A stretch of DNA of 64,000 nucleotides. Origin: Prevotella brunnea (GTDB lineage Bacteria > Bacteroidota > Bacteroidia > Bacteroidales > Bacteroidaceae). Each line of letters begins with the position of its first letter. Positions within the stretch are counted from its first letter, which is position 1. The notes under the pieces were generated by a model. It was not told the origin of the DNA. It did not search any database and saw nothing but the letters and a program-made list of their open reading frames with translations. A program made the position numbers and the translations under genes. Location of the stretch: NCBI RefSeq assembly GCF_008016795.1, contig NZ_SDIK01000022.1:1-64000 (forward strand). The letters are read 5' to 3'. Positions 37,224-46,667 of the stretch are shown here, piece by piece.

Positions 37224-39065
37224 TTAGAAAGCAATGAACGGACGAACAGTAAACATTGGTCTGGTCTTGTGATAGTTGGTCTCATCGAAACCGGATACTG
37301 CCGTACCATCATCAGCGAGGTTAAACGATGTAGGTCTGCCGTATCTACCGAATGCGAGGTAGAATGGGACAGCTTTGGTATCGTTACCATCTGTACTTAC
37401 TGCGTAAATCTTTCCTGCCGTCAGGTTATAACCAACCTTGCGGTCTGTCAAGTTCAAGTCGGCATTGGTCAGTTTGTAGCAAAGAGCCAATTCTGCTGTG
37501 GCGTACATCGTCGCATCCTCAAAGTTGGACTCATAGCGGTCTGTGACACTTGGCCGGTGATCTGCTCCGAGGAATCCCTCCTTGAAGTTATTCTGGAGAC
37601 ATTTTGCCCACTGTGCCCAACTTGGAACGAACCATTTTGAGCAGCCTGCCGGTACGACCATCTTGCGGGTGTTGGTACCATCGTCGCAAGGAGAGTTCTG
37701 CTCATGGAAGTAGGTTGCCGTTAGATAGAACAAAGGATAATTTTTACTTTCAGCTTTGATGATATTGGCATTTACTATGTTACCACCTTCCCCTACGTAA
37801 CCAAGAGGGCTGTAGGTATAGTCATAGCCGTTATAATCCTGCTTGGGGTCGGATGCGTTTGTTTCAAGAGGATGGTTGTCGTATCTTGTTGTTGAAGGAC
37901 CCCATGCGTTCACGTAGTTGGTGCCCTGTTCCAACTCTGTCAGAGCGATGGCGATGTGCTTCAATGGATTGCCGTTCTCGTCAACTGCATTTCCGGCAAA
38001 GTCTTCTGCATCTGCTTGTGGAACTACCCATGCGATAGGCCATCCCGGGTGTGATGGGTCTTTTGCGCCGGCGTTGTTGTTGCCGTAGTATTCGTCGATA
38101 GTTGCTGAGACACCGTCGCTGAAGAGGTAGGTGTTGATGTTGCGCTCCGGGGTGATGTTGTTGAAGTGCATCATGTGACCGTATAGCTCATCCGAGCCTG
38201 TATTGAACTTCACCGCATTGCTGCTTGATTTTTTGGTTCTGCCATAGGTCTTCTTATATGTTTTACCGTTCTCGAGCAAAATCTGGATGGTCATCGTCTG
38301 AGCAATGTAAATTTCGGTTTGGAACGTCTTGAAGTAGATGTCGGGAGTCTTCCCATCGGCACCGACAGTCATGTTTTCAGGCTCGATGGTCAAGTAACCG
38401 ATATAGCTATCATCTGAACCCACTGAGCCGGAATTGTCCACTGTTGCCTTGGTTTTGAAATTCTCGCCTGAAACGAGTATCTTCATAATTTTCTGATCTT
38501 TGTCTTCTGCGTTCAATTGCGCAACGAAATGAACGGTATTGGTCAGCTTCTGAAGCTTGGTATAATACTTTGGAGCTTGAGACTCACCTTTGGAAACATT
38601 CACTTTGCCCCACATGTAGTCAACGTCTTTCAAGCCTTCTCTTGTGCCTTTCTGATGGTCGATGTCGATCACGAGCTTGGAGCCTGCTAATTCATAATCC
38701 TTTGCCGGATACATCACCATTCCGCTGGTTTCTGTGGCTGTGCCTGCGAAAACAGCTTTGTCGTCAGTCATCCTCACAATGCTGAAATCTGTAGGTGTGG
38801 AAGTGAAGCTGCTGCCATAGTATTTCATCTTGTCGGTTGATTCCCACTTGCAGATGAAGTTCTTGCCGTCGGGAGTGTAGGTAACACGTGTGCCTTTGGC
38901 GTTGGCTGTGGCATTGTCGTCGGTTGGATAAGTTGCCGTAAGCTCTATTTTGCGTGCGTTCTGCTCGCCGTTTTCTCCCGTAACTGCATCGTCGCTGCTA
39001 CAAGCTCCCATTGCCAATGATGCGATGGCAAGAGAGGCCATATATAAATATTTGTTCTTTTTCAT
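37224..39065 (-). CDS. Fimbrillin family lipoprotein
   Basis: 613 residues from MKKNKYLYMASLAIAS. Type II signal with Cys22 in AMGAC followed by SSDD; acidic residues after the Cys fit the lipoprotein export signal for surface display in Bacteroidota. The N-terminal half resembles fimbrillin-like proteins (TRVTYTPDGKNFICKWESTDKM, MVMYPAKDYEL). The C-terminal half contains NYVNAWG, KWFVPSWAQWAKC and GKIYAVSTDG, as in Fibrobacter-paralogous/DUF1566-like domains of cell-surface proteins. A start 96 nt upstream adds residues before the signal and is rejected. Likely a fimbrial subunit or tip adhesin. A 57-residue gene lies 58 nt upstream on the same strand. Confidence 0.8.
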   Translation of the reverse strand: MKKNKYLYMASLAIASLAMGACSSDDAVTGENGEQNARKIELTATYPTDDNATANAKGTRVTYTPDGKNFICKWESTDKMKYYGSSFTSTPTDFSIVRMTDDKAVFAGTATETSGMVMYPAKDYELAGSKLVIDIDHQKGTREGLKDVDYMWGKVNVSKGESQAPKYYTKLQKLTNTVHFVAQLNAEDKDQKIMKILVSGENFKTKATVDNSGSVGSDDSYIGYLTIEPENMTVGADGKTPDIYFKTFQTEIYIAQTMTIQILLENGKTYKKTYGRTKKSSSNAVKFNTGSDELYGHMMHFNNITPERNINTYLFSDGVSATIDEYYGNNNAGAKDPSHPGWPIAWVVPQADAEDFAGNAVDENGNPLKHIAIALTELEQGTNYVNAWGPSTTRYDNHPLETNASDPKQDYNGYDYTYSPLGYVGEGGNIVNANIIKAESKNYPLFYLTATYFHEQNSPCDDGTNTRKMVVPAGCSKWFVPSWAQWAKCLQNNFKEGFLGADHRPSVTDRYESNFEDATMYATAELALCYKLTNADLNLTDRKVGYNLTAGKIYAVSTDGNDTKAVPFYLAFGRYGRPTSFNLADDGTAVSGFDETNYHKTRPMFTVRPFIAF

Positions 39066-39123
39066 AATGAAATTCTTGATTTTTTTAAATAGTTGTTCAC
39101 TTATCATATTGACAATGATGTGT

Positions 39124-39297
39124 TTACCAGTCTCCTTTGGGAGCATCGGTACCGTCCTCACCCGGGACTTCTGTTGGCTTGTCTTCTGGTTTTACGGGAC
39201 CTGACCCTGCCAATAATGATTGGTTTTCAAGCATCAATGCAACCATTTCCGGTTTTACATAATGCTGTTTTTCATTTTTTTCTGTAATTTTGACCAT
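39124..39297 (-). CDS. Small YVKPE..LLAGSG-type protein upstream of the fimbrillin gene
   Basis: 57 residues, read directly from the sequence and below the usual size cutoff. It begins MVKITEKNEKQHYVKPE, continues MVALMLENQSLLAGSG, and ends in a Pro/Asp/Glu/Gly-rich tail finishing KGDW. There is no signal peptide. Short proteins with a (Y)xKPE...LLAGS core are frequent beside surface-protein genes in Prevotella and Bacteroides and are mostly unannotated. The Gly-Ser after LLA resembles a leader-peptide cleavage region, but no processing is shown. 58 nt separate it from the fimbrillin-like gene, so co-transcription is likely. Confidence 0.72.
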   Translation of the reverse strand: MVKITEKNEKQHYVKPEMVALMLENQSLLAGSGPVKPEDKPTEVPGEDGTDAPKGDW

Positions 39298-39900
39298 GAT
39301 GAATATAATGTTATAAATTTATAATTATCACAAGATTTATTCCCTTGCGTAAGCTTTTGATTTTGTTTGGTAATTATATATGGGGCTTATTGTATTTATA
39401 CTGCTGCAAAGTTCTTTCTTTTTTTTATTAACGAAATAATTTCCGGTATTTTTTACATTATTTGTTCCATCTTTCCTTTTTGTCACTCGCTTTTTACGGT
39501 TGTCTTTTCCCGTGATGCGAGAACCGGACGACTCTGAAAAAGGCTGTGTGATAATTCTTGAACGACCGTTTTACGACTGACCCCGTTTGACTGCAATTTT
39601 GACTGAGTCATTTGTTTTAAATATATTAGTACAATCAATTAGCTTCTTTTGATTCCGAATAAGTCTTTTCTCAGGTATGCCCGAAAGCCATTCTATAGGA
39701 ATCGACTTCGCTATCTCTCAAGTCCGGCTTGCAGAATATTAAAGTCAGTTTTATCCTATTTTCTATTGAAATTGGTGCAAAACTATAAATTTCTTTCCAA
39801 TAAGTACACATTTACCCCCCCCATTTAACATTATTTAAAGTCAATGAACATAAATTCAATATAAGAGAAAGTATTTGGCAGTGTCCCTAAGATGCACCCA
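39298..39900. other. Long AT-rich gap upstream of the fimbrillin unit
   Basis: No credible gene. On the minus strand there are promoter-like -7 elements at 39778-39785 (TAGTTTTG, exact) and 39407-39414 (GAACTTTG, one mismatch), neither with a clear -33 box. A tract of eight C lies at 39815-39822. If the distal element is used, the small-protein/fimbrillin mRNA would have a leader of about 470 nt. Confidence 0.5.
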
Positions 39901-39904
39901 CAAG

Positions 39905-40020
39905 GCAGTAGAATTTCTTTGCAATATGTATCCACCGATTGGCAAACCTTATCTACCATCGGGACAAACACAAGGTTTGTCCCGACGGAGAAATGGAATT
40001 GCCACGGTTGGCAAGGGAAG
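39905..40020 (-). repeat. Intergenic repeat family 2, second site
   Basis: On the minus strand 39932-39952 matches the 21-bp unit of the array at 37040-37145 (ATAAGGTTTG then CCAATCGGTGG). 39956-39969 and 39975-39988 form a 14-bp hairpin (13 pairs, core GGGACAAAC/GTTTGTCCC, 5-nt loop). No T-run follows. The site lies downstream of the tricorn-type protease gene. Confidence 0.65.
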
Positions 40021-40166
40021 AATCACGATGAACAGAATTTCCCCGTGTGTGGTCGAGCAGAGACGAACAACGAATGGAAGGGAATGACTTTTCATCGTGA
40101 AGTCGGGAGCCGGCATGACAAAAGAAATTTATATCTCCGACACCTGTTTGTCTTACGATGGAATGA

Positions 40167-43100
40167 TTATTTCTTCATCATTTCCTCGACGGCACGAACG
40201 AGCTGGCGGTCGTAGCCGTTAAGATAGTCTTCCGGTGTGTTGTACACCTCGATGTCGGGATTGAGCTGTTTGTTCTCGGCGAACTTACCATCCATTCCCT
40301 GACAGCCTACTTGCGGAATGCCGAACACCATTCCATTGATGAGCGTCTCCCACCATACGGCAGTCATGGTTCCTGCCACGGGCGTACCCACGAGTTTACC
40401 GATTCCCAAGTTCTGATAAATCTGTGGGAAACCATGTCCGTTGCTGTAATCATCCTCGCAAATCAGGACGCATGATGGTTTGTTCCACTTGTTGAAGGGG
40501 TCGGTTCCAATCAGTTTTCCATGTGGGATGAATTTCTGATATTCCTTTCCGCTGAGCAATGTGCAGAGGTCGTCGTGCAGCCATCCGCCACCGTTGTGGC
40601 GTTCATCGACAATCACGGCATCCTTTGCCCTGTTTTCGGCATTGAGCAGTTCGCTGTAAACCGTTCGAAAGCTCGGGCTGTTCATGCCCTTCACGTGTAC
40701 ATAGGCAATGCGCCCCCCTGAGATGCTATCCACGAAAGCACGGTTGCGATCCACCCAACGCTTGTAGAGCAGTTCTTGTTCCGCGCCTTTGCTGATGGCT
40801 TTTACAGTTACGTCGAAACGCTTTTTCGTGTTTGGGTTGAATACCGATACTCGAATGGGTTTTCCTACCTTTCCATCGAGCATATAGTTGTAATCCTTAC
40901 CTTTGAGAATGGGCTCTCCGTCGATTTTCTCAATCACGCAACCGGCTGTTACCCCTGTTTTCTTAACGGCAAAGGGACCTCGTTTGATTACCTCCTCGAT
41001 TTTCAGTCCGTCGCCATTGTAATTTTCATCATAGAACAATCCCAAGCGAGCGGTGTAGAGACTCGGACCATCGGGACTAAAACGCGCTCCGGTGTGAGAA
41101 GCATTCAATTCGCCAAGGAGTTCGCTAAGCATATCTCGGAAATCGTAGTTGTTGTTGATATGCGGCAAGAATCGCTCGTAAATCTTCCGATAGCCTGCCC
41201 AATCCACACCATGTAAATCTTCCACGTAGAACTTGTCAGTCACTTGTTGCCAGATATGGTCGAAGATGTAAGCACGTTCCTCATACGGCTTGTAGTCGAA
41301 CCGAGCTTCAAAAGGCACGTTGCTCACGGAGTTCTTTGTCAAATCCACCTTTTTTATGTTGCGACGCGAACAGAGGTAAAGGTTCTTGAACTTCTTGTCG
41401 GCCTCCAATGCCCCTCTTCCCACATCCTTCAATACAATCTGCGTCTTATTCTCTTTCAAGTCGTGTTTCCAAAGGTCGTAACCCCCTTCGAACGATGCCT
41501 GATAATAAAGCGTGTCGCCTCCGGGACTTAATGCTGCATCGCCCAAATGAGAGGAATTGACCGTTAGTCGAACAATTCGGTCGCGACAATTTTCCAAGTC
41601 GAACTCTAAGGGCTTCACCTCATTTTTCTTCTTGTTCTTGTCGGCGTCTTTCCCTTTCTTCTTTCCCTTTGCCTTCTCTTTCTCTTTGGTTTCGGCTTCT
41701 GTTTTCTTCTTATCCTTTTCCAGTTGGTCGGCAAGTTCCCTTTCCTCCTTCGTCATGCAAAAACGCTCGTATGCATCAAGGTCGAAGAACATCAGGTAAA
41801 CATCCGCCTCTGCTCCCCAACTGCCATGACTGCGATAGCCGGCGCGGTCGCTGAAGAAGAGCATTGCCTTTCCGCCCAAAGCCCATTTAGCCGATTCGTC
41901 GTTGTAGCCACTCTGTGTGAGGTTAAAAGGCTTTTTCTTTCCGGTGGCATCCACCAATGATACATCGGAGTTGTTCCAGCCTGCATTTCCCATATAGGGA
42001 ACCAACAGCCAGCGACTGTCGGGACTCCAAGAGAACCAAATGTCGCCATCACTGTAAGAATACAAATCCTTTCCATCGGTAACGGCAATCACGTTCTTTG
42101 TCTTTACATCCATTACTTTCAGGGAAGCACGATTTTCAAAGAAGGCAATTTTTTTGCCATCAGGACTGTATTGAGGCATTTGCGAGGTTTGGTTGGTGTT
42201 GGTCATGCGTTCCTCTACCAAGTCCGTGGCGTAAGTAAAGTTCTTTTCGCCACTGTTCTTTATCTTCGTTTGATAAATCTGCCAAATACCGTTTCTCTCT
42301 GCTCCGTAAACAATGCTCTTTCCATCCGGCGAGATGTCGATATCGCGTTCCTGTTCCGGCGTGTTGGTAATCTGTTTCGTAGTCTTGTAATCCACCGATG
42401 TTACATACACATCGCCATGCAGCACGAAAGCGATTTCCTTTCCGTTGGGCGACACCTTGATTTCCGTTGCTCCCGAGGTGCGCAACTGGCGATTGAGCTG
42501 TTGATCGATTTGGTCGGTAACAATGCTGATATTTACCTTTCGCGGCTGTTCACCATCGGTCACGGTGTAAATCTCGCCATCGTAACCATAACACAACGTA
42601 CCATTGTTGGCGATGGTAAGGAATCGCACCGGATTCTTCACGTGATGCGTGATTTGTACCTTTCCGGAGCCATCGATATTGCGTTTATACACATTGAAAG
42701 TTCCGTCTTCCTCACTCAGGTAATAATAGCTGTCGCCACTGTTTGCCCAAACCGGTGTGCGGTCTTCTCCGTTGAAATCTGTCAGTTTGGTATATTTCCC
42801 TTTGCTGTACATCCAGATATCACGAGCAATCGGCGAACGATGGTGTTTTCTGAAATTATCCTCATACCCTTTTTGGTCGTGATAGAGTATGTCCCCATTC
42901 GTTCTTACGCACACATCAAGCATGGGCATCGGCGAGAAGAGACGAGGTCGGCTGCCCTCAATACTCACCTCGTAAGTTTGTGGGAAAGAACCCGAAGCAA
43001 ATAATATTGATTTTGCCGTGGGCATGAGCGAGGAAGAGAAAAGTACGGTGTTGTTGTCTTTGAACGCCATGGGAATTTCATCTCCGCTATTCGTAGTCAG

Positions 43101-43403
43101 GCGTGTGGGCGCACCTCCCTCTTTTGACATCAGGTACACATCCAAACTTCCTTCCCGCGATGACGCGAAAGCAATCTTTTGTCCGTCGGGACTCCAAACA
43201 GGATAAGCGTCATAAGCCGGATTGGTGGTAAGTTGGCGAGCAGCACCTCCACCAACGGGAACGGTGAAGATGTCGCCTTTGTAAGAGAATGCGATCGTCT
43301 GCCCATCGGGAGAGATGGCACTGAATCGCATCCACAAAGGACTGTTTCCTGCCATTGCAGAAAGAGAAAGTCCTAAAAGAACTGCTGTTAATATTTTTTT
43401 CAT
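40167..43403 (-). CDS. Tricorn-type S41 family protease
   Basis: 1078 residues from MKKILTAVLLGLSLSAMA, a signal peptide, so periplasmic or secreted. Order: WD40/PD40 beta-propeller repeats with SPDGQ/WSPDG signatures (about 25-550), a Lys/Glu-rich insertion (about 565-605), a second propeller, a mixed helical domain, a PDZ domain (KKTGVTAGCVIEKIDGEPI), and the S41 core with VDERHNGGG and DDYSNGHG, whose Ser is the likely nucleophile. Such proteins trim peptides in archaea; in Bacteroidota they are probably periplasmic peptidases. ATG 43403 is chosen at the signal peptide; ATG 43409 (two residues longer) is also possible. It lies downstream of an aminopeptidase gene. Confidence 0.88.
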   Translation of the reverse strand: MKKILTAVLLGLSLSAMAGNSPLWMRFSAISPDGQTIAFSYKGDIFTVPVGGGAARQLTTNPAYDAYPVWSPDGQKIAFASSREGSLDVYLMSKEGGAPTRLTTNSGDEIPMAFKDNNTVLFSSSLMPTAKSILFASGSFPQTYEVSIEGSRPRLFSPMPMLDVCVRTNGDILYHDQKGYEDNFRKHHRSPIARDIWMYSKGKYTKLTDFNGEDRTPVWANSGDSYYYLSEEDGTFNVYKRNIDGSGKVQITHHVKNPVRFLTIANNGTLCYGYDGEIYTVTDGEQPRKVNISIVTDQIDQQLNRQLRTSGATEIKVSPNGKEIAFVLHGDVYVTSVDYKTTKQITNTPEQERDIDISPDGKSIVYGAERNGIWQIYQTKIKNSGEKNFTYATDLVEERMTNTNQTSQMPQYSPDGKKIAFFENRASLKVMDVKTKNVIAVTDGKDLYSYSDGDIWFSWSPDSRWLLVPYMGNAGWNNSDVSLVDATGKKKPFNLTQSGYNDESAKWALGGKAMLFFSDRAGYRSHGSWGAEADVYLMFFDLDAYERFCMTKEERELADQLEKDKKKTEAETKEKEKAKGKKKGKDADKNKKKNEVKPLEFDLENCRDRIVRLTVNSSHLGDAALSPGGDTLYYQASFEGGYDLWKHDLKENKTQIVLKDVGRGALEADKKFKNLYLCSRRNIKKVDLTKNSVSNVPFEARFDYKPYEERAYIFDHIWQQVTDKFYVEDLHGVDWAGYRKIYERFLPHINNNYDFRDMLSELLGELNASHTGARFSPDGPSLYTARLGLFYDENYNGDGLKIEEVIKRGPFAVKKTGVTAGCVIEKIDGEPILKGKDYNYMLDGKVGKPIRVSVFNPNTKKRFDVTVKAISKGAEQELLYKRWVDRNRAFVDSISGGRIAYVHVKGMNSPSFRTVYSELLNAENRAKDAVIVDERHNGGGWLHDDLCTLLSGKEYQKFIPHGKLIGTDPFNKWNKPSCVLICEDDYSNGHGFPQIYQNLGIGKLVGTPVAGTMTAVWWETLINGMVFGIPQVGCQGMDGKFAENKQLNPDIEVYNTPEDYLNGYDRQLVRAVEEMMKK

Positions 43404-43424
43404 TGTCATTAAATTTATCTTTTG

Positions 43425-43432
43425 CAAAAATA
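43425..43432 (-). promoter_or_regulatory. -7 element upstream of the tricorn-type gene
   Basis: CAAAAATA on the plus strand reads TATTTTTG on the minus strand, matching TAnnTTTG. It ends about 16-22 nt before the two possible starts, giving a very short leader. No convincing -33 box. Confidence 0.5.
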
Positions 43433-43638
43433 AAGAAAAATATCGACACTCTTGACATTCCTCCCAATTATTCTTTGAGAGATGCACATATTCAATTTGT
43501 TGCAACGATTCGCAACGGAAGAATACAACGGCAGAATGGGTTAAGAAATATCTTTAACCTCAACCGACCATTAGAAACCACTTTAGTTCTTTTTTTGTTA
43601 CTTATGCCCGATTTGGATTTAATTCCGGCTGTTTATTT

Positions 43639-45435
43639 TCACTTTCTTTCGACAGGTTGTGTGGCGTTTTTTAGCCACGTCTGCTCCTCATTGGTTAAAT
43701 AAGGTGAAAGCTCGCGATAGACCCTTTCGTGATAGCTGTTCAGCCAGTGCACTTCTTCCGCTGTCAGCATATTGAAATCAATGGGAGTAGTGTCAATGGG
43801 GGCGAGCGTTAAAGCATCGAAACCAAGAAAATCTCCGAATGTGGTTTGCCGATGAGGCTGAATAAGCATCGTGTTTTCTATGCGCACTCCAAATTTCCCT
43901 TCCAAATATATTCCCGGTTCGTTTGTAACGGTCATTCCCGGAAGTAAAGGCGCAGCCACCCATTCCATTCTTATTTGGTGAGGTCCTTCATGAACATTGA
44001 GAAAACTCCCCACGCCGTGCCCCGTGCCGTGCATGAAGTTGTAACCCTCGCGCCACATGGCTTGTCGGGCAAAGGCATCGAGCTGCGAACCACAAACACC
44101 GGTAGGGAATTTACACAATGCCAACTGTATATGCCCTTTCAGCACAAGTGTGTAAATCTTTCGCTGTTCCTCACTAACCGGTCCGAGTGCGATTGTCCGG
44201 GTGATGTCTGTCGTGCCATCAACATACTGCGCGCCACTGTCAATCAACACAAGTCCTCGAGGCTCAACGAGCCTGTCGGTTTTAGGCGTTGCTTCGTAAT
44301 GCACGATGGCACCATGCGCTTCATATCCCACGATGGTATCAAACGAAATTCCCTCATACAAAGCTTGTTCTGAACGCAACGAGGTGAGCTTTTCGCCCAG
44401 TGTTATTTCGGTTTGTCCTCCTGCCTCTACCGCAGGTCTGAGCCATTTCAGAAACTTTACCATTGCCACTCCATCGCGCAACATGGCATTGCGAAAGCCC
44501 CTTATCTCTGTTTCGTTTTTAACGGCTTTCATGGTAGGAATGGGCAACTTCCCGATGATGCTTCTTGCGTTGAAAGCCACCGTGAATAAACGCTCGTTCA
44601 GTGCATCCGAATCCAACAGCAACGCAATGTCCGTACATTGAGCCAGTGCGATTGGAATTTGTTCATAAGGTGCTGTTTCCACCCCTTCCGACAACAAATA
44701 GCGGTTTATCTCCGGCGAGATTTTCTCCATATCGGTATAGAGCACCGCCTTTTGTTTGAGAATAAAGAGATAAGCCACGAACACCGGATTGCAATGCACA
44801 TCGGAACCTCTGAGATTCAGTGTCCATGCCACATCGTCGAGGGCGGAAACGATTGTGCCCTCGGCTTGTTGTTCGGATAACGCCTTGCGGATGCGTCTCA
44901 GCTTGGAAGAACACGTCTCGCCCGCATATTGCAAAGGGTGCAAGAAGATTTTATTTTTCGGACGCAGCGGACGGTGGTTCCAAATTTCAGCCAAAGGGTC
45001 GAAATCGGTCTGCAAAGTGAAATCACCCAATTTCTTCAAAGCTTTTCTCAAGTCTTCGGCAACCGAATGTGAACACACCCATCCGTCAATCCCAATCTTT
45101 TTGCAAGTATCTTTCTTCAGTTCTTTTGCGAGCCATTCGCTGACAGAAGGTGTTGTCGCGATTCGCTCTTTCATCAATACGAATTCTGTTTCCGCCAGCT
45201 GTTCGGCAGCTGCTATAAAGTAGCGAGAGTCGGTCCATAAGGCTGCGCTCGTCATTGTTACGACGGCAGTTCCCGCGGAGCCATCAAATCCTGAAATCCA
45301 TTCCCTTCCTTTCCAATGGTCGGGGACGTATTCGCCTTGATGAGGATCGGTACTCGGAAAGACAAAGGCGGCAAACCCTTTCCTTCGCATTACTCTGCGC
45401 AAAGCCGTTAAACGCGCATTGATTTCGGTTTTCAT
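43639..45435 (-). CDS. pepP: M24 family Xaa-Pro aminopeptidase
   Basis: 598 residues, the long three-domain aminopeptidase P type. N-terminal creatinase-like domains (RRVMRRKGFAAFVFPSTDPHQGEY, DGSAGTAVVT) precede a pita-bread catalytic domain. Metal ligands are visible: Asp in LIDSGAQY, Asp in GTTDITRT, His in GTGHGVGSFLNVHEGP, Glu in TNEPGIY and Glu in RIENTML. No signal peptide, so cytosolic. Removes N-terminal residues before proline. The -7 element CAAAGATA (plus) at 45457-45464 lies just upstream. The symbol is by family; long forms are sometimes left unnamed. Confidence 0.9.
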   Translation of the reverse strand: MKTEINARLTALRRVMRRKGFAAFVFPSTDPHQGEYVPDHWKGREWISGFDGSAGTAVVTMTSAALWTDSRYFIAAAEQLAETEFVLMKERIATTPSVSEWLAKELKKDTCKKIGIDGWVCSHSVAEDLRKALKKLGDFTLQTDFDPLAEIWNHRPLRPKNKIFLHPLQYAGETCSSKLRRIRKALSEQQAEGTIVSALDDVAWTLNLRGSDVHCNPVFVAYLFILKQKAVLYTDMEKISPEINRYLLSEGVETAPYEQIPIALAQCTDIALLLDSDALNERLFTVAFNARSIIGKLPIPTMKAVKNETEIRGFRNAMLRDGVAMVKFLKWLRPAVEAGGQTEITLGEKLTSLRSEQALYEGISFDTIVGYEAHGAIVHYEATPKTDRLVEPRGLVLIDSGAQYVDGTTDITRTIALGPVSEEQRKIYTLVLKGHIQLALCKFPTGVCGSQLDAFARQAMWREGYNFMHGTGHGVGSFLNVHEGPHQIRMEWVAAPLLPGMTVTNEPGIYLEGKFGVRIENTMLIQPHRQTTFGDFLGFDALTLAPIDTTPIDFNMLTAEEVHWLNSYHERVYRELSPYLTNEEQTWLKNATQPVERK

Positions 45436-45456
45436 GTTCAGTAGTTTTTCTCATGG

Positions 45457-45464
45457 CAAAGATA
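45457..45464 (-). promoter_or_regulatory. -7 element of the aminopeptidase promoter
   Basis: It reads TATCTTTG on the minus strand, 21 nt before the start codon. There is no consensus -33 box at the normal spacing. A plus-strand TAAATTTG at 45602-45609, 57 nt before mdh, is the corresponding divergent element. Confidence 0.5.
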
Positions 45465-45665
45465 CGCATATTCTCTGATACATCCCCATTTTTCAAATCT
45501 TACTTCACGATTATTTGCTATCCCCGGATGGCAAACAAAGTAGTTTTAGAATAAATAACAAATAAGACGAGAAAAAATGCGGATGTTTACTCAATTTTTA
45601 GTAAATTTGCGGATAAAAATAATAGAGGGTAATTTAGTATTTCAATTTAATATAAGTAAACTATT

Positions 45666-46658
45666 ATGTCATTTTTAACAAACGAGAAACTTGTTATCGT
45701 CGGTGCAGGCGGTATGATTGGTTCAAACATGGCTCAGAGCGTTCTCACGCTTGGTCTCACTCCCAACGTGTGTCTTTATGATATCTACGAACCGGGACTT
45801 CACGGTGTAGCTAACGAAATAGCTCAATGTGGCTTTCCGGGTGCCAACATCACTTGGACAACCAATCCCGAAGAGGCATTCACCGGTGCCAAATACATCA
45901 TCTCGTCAGGCGGCGCACCTCGCAAGGAGGGTATGACTCGCGAAGATTTGTTGAAAGGCAACTGCAAGATTGCCGCAGAATTCGGTGAGAATATTAAGAA
46001 ATATTGTCCGGAGGTTAAATTTGTTGTCGTTATCTTCAACCCGGCTGATGTTACGGCACTCACGGCACTCATCCATTCCGGTTTGAAACCCAACCAGCTC
46101 ACCTCTTTGGCTGCTCTCGACTCCACTCGTCTGCAACAAGCGCTGGCATTGGAGTTTGGTGTTCAGCAAGACAAAGTTACGGGTGCGCACACCTATGGCG
46201 GTCACGGCGAACAGATGGCAGTATTTGCATCGCAGGTTAAAATTGATGGCAAGCCACTGACGGAAATGAATTTGGCAGCCGATCGTTGGGAAAGCATCAA
46301 ACACAGCACGGTACAGGGTGGTTCCACCATTATTAAACTGCGCGGACGTAGCTCCTTCCAAAGCCCGGCTCACAATGCGGTGAAGATGATAGAGGCTGCC
46401 ATGGGTGGCGAGAAGTTCACGTTGCCTGCCGGTTGCTATGTGAACAACGATGAACTCGGCTTCCACAACGTAATGATGGCGATGCCGACGACAATTGACA
46501 CCACCGGAGTTCACTATGAGCTACCAAAGGGTACAGATGAGGAAATGGCTTCGCTCAAGGCTTCTTACAACCACCTCTGCAAAATGCGTGAAGAGATTGT
46601 TAGTTTGGGTATCATCCCCGCTGTGGCTGAATGGAAGAAAGATAACAATAATCTCTGA
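45666..46658 (+). CDS. mdh: Malate dehydrogenase
   Basis: 330 residues. NAD-binding GAGGMIGS at 13-20, substrate arginines Arg86 and Arg92 in GGAPRKEGMTRED, Arg155 in LDSTRLQ, and proton-relay His180 in TYGGHGEQ. The mobile-loop Arg pattern marks malate rather than lactate specificity. Interconverts malate and oxaloacetate; in Bacteroidales it serves the reductive branch from oxaloacetate towards fumarate and succinate. Single gene with its own promoter element (45602-45609) and two hairpins after the stop. Confidence 0.93.
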   Translation: MSFLTNEKLVIVGAGGMIGSNMAQSVLTLGLTPNVCLYDIYEPGLHGVANEIAQCGFPGANITWTTNPEEAFTGAKYIISSGGAPRKEGMTREDLLKGNCKIAAEFGENIKKYCPEVKFVVVIFNPADVTALTALIHSGLKPNQLTSLAALDSTRLQQALALEFGVQQDKVTGAHTYGGHGEQMAVFASQVKIDGKPLTEMNLAADRWESIKHSTVQGGSTIIKLRGRSSFQSPAHNAVKMIEAAMGGEKFTLPAGCYVNNDELGFHNVMMAMPTTIDTTGVHYELPKGTDEEMASLKASYNHLCKMREEIVSLGIIPAVAEWKKDNNNL

Positions 46659-46667
46659 TTTGGGACA

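Noticed and set aside
39875-40087. 70-residue plus-strand frame downstream of the tricorn-type gene
   Set aside because: It covers the second repeat family; its Arg/Pro/Gly-rich sequence reflects the repeat and not a protein family.
42171-43004. 277-residue frame antisense to the tricorn-type gene
   Set aside because: It lies wholly inside the beta-propeller coding region; the real frame is proven by repeat motifs.
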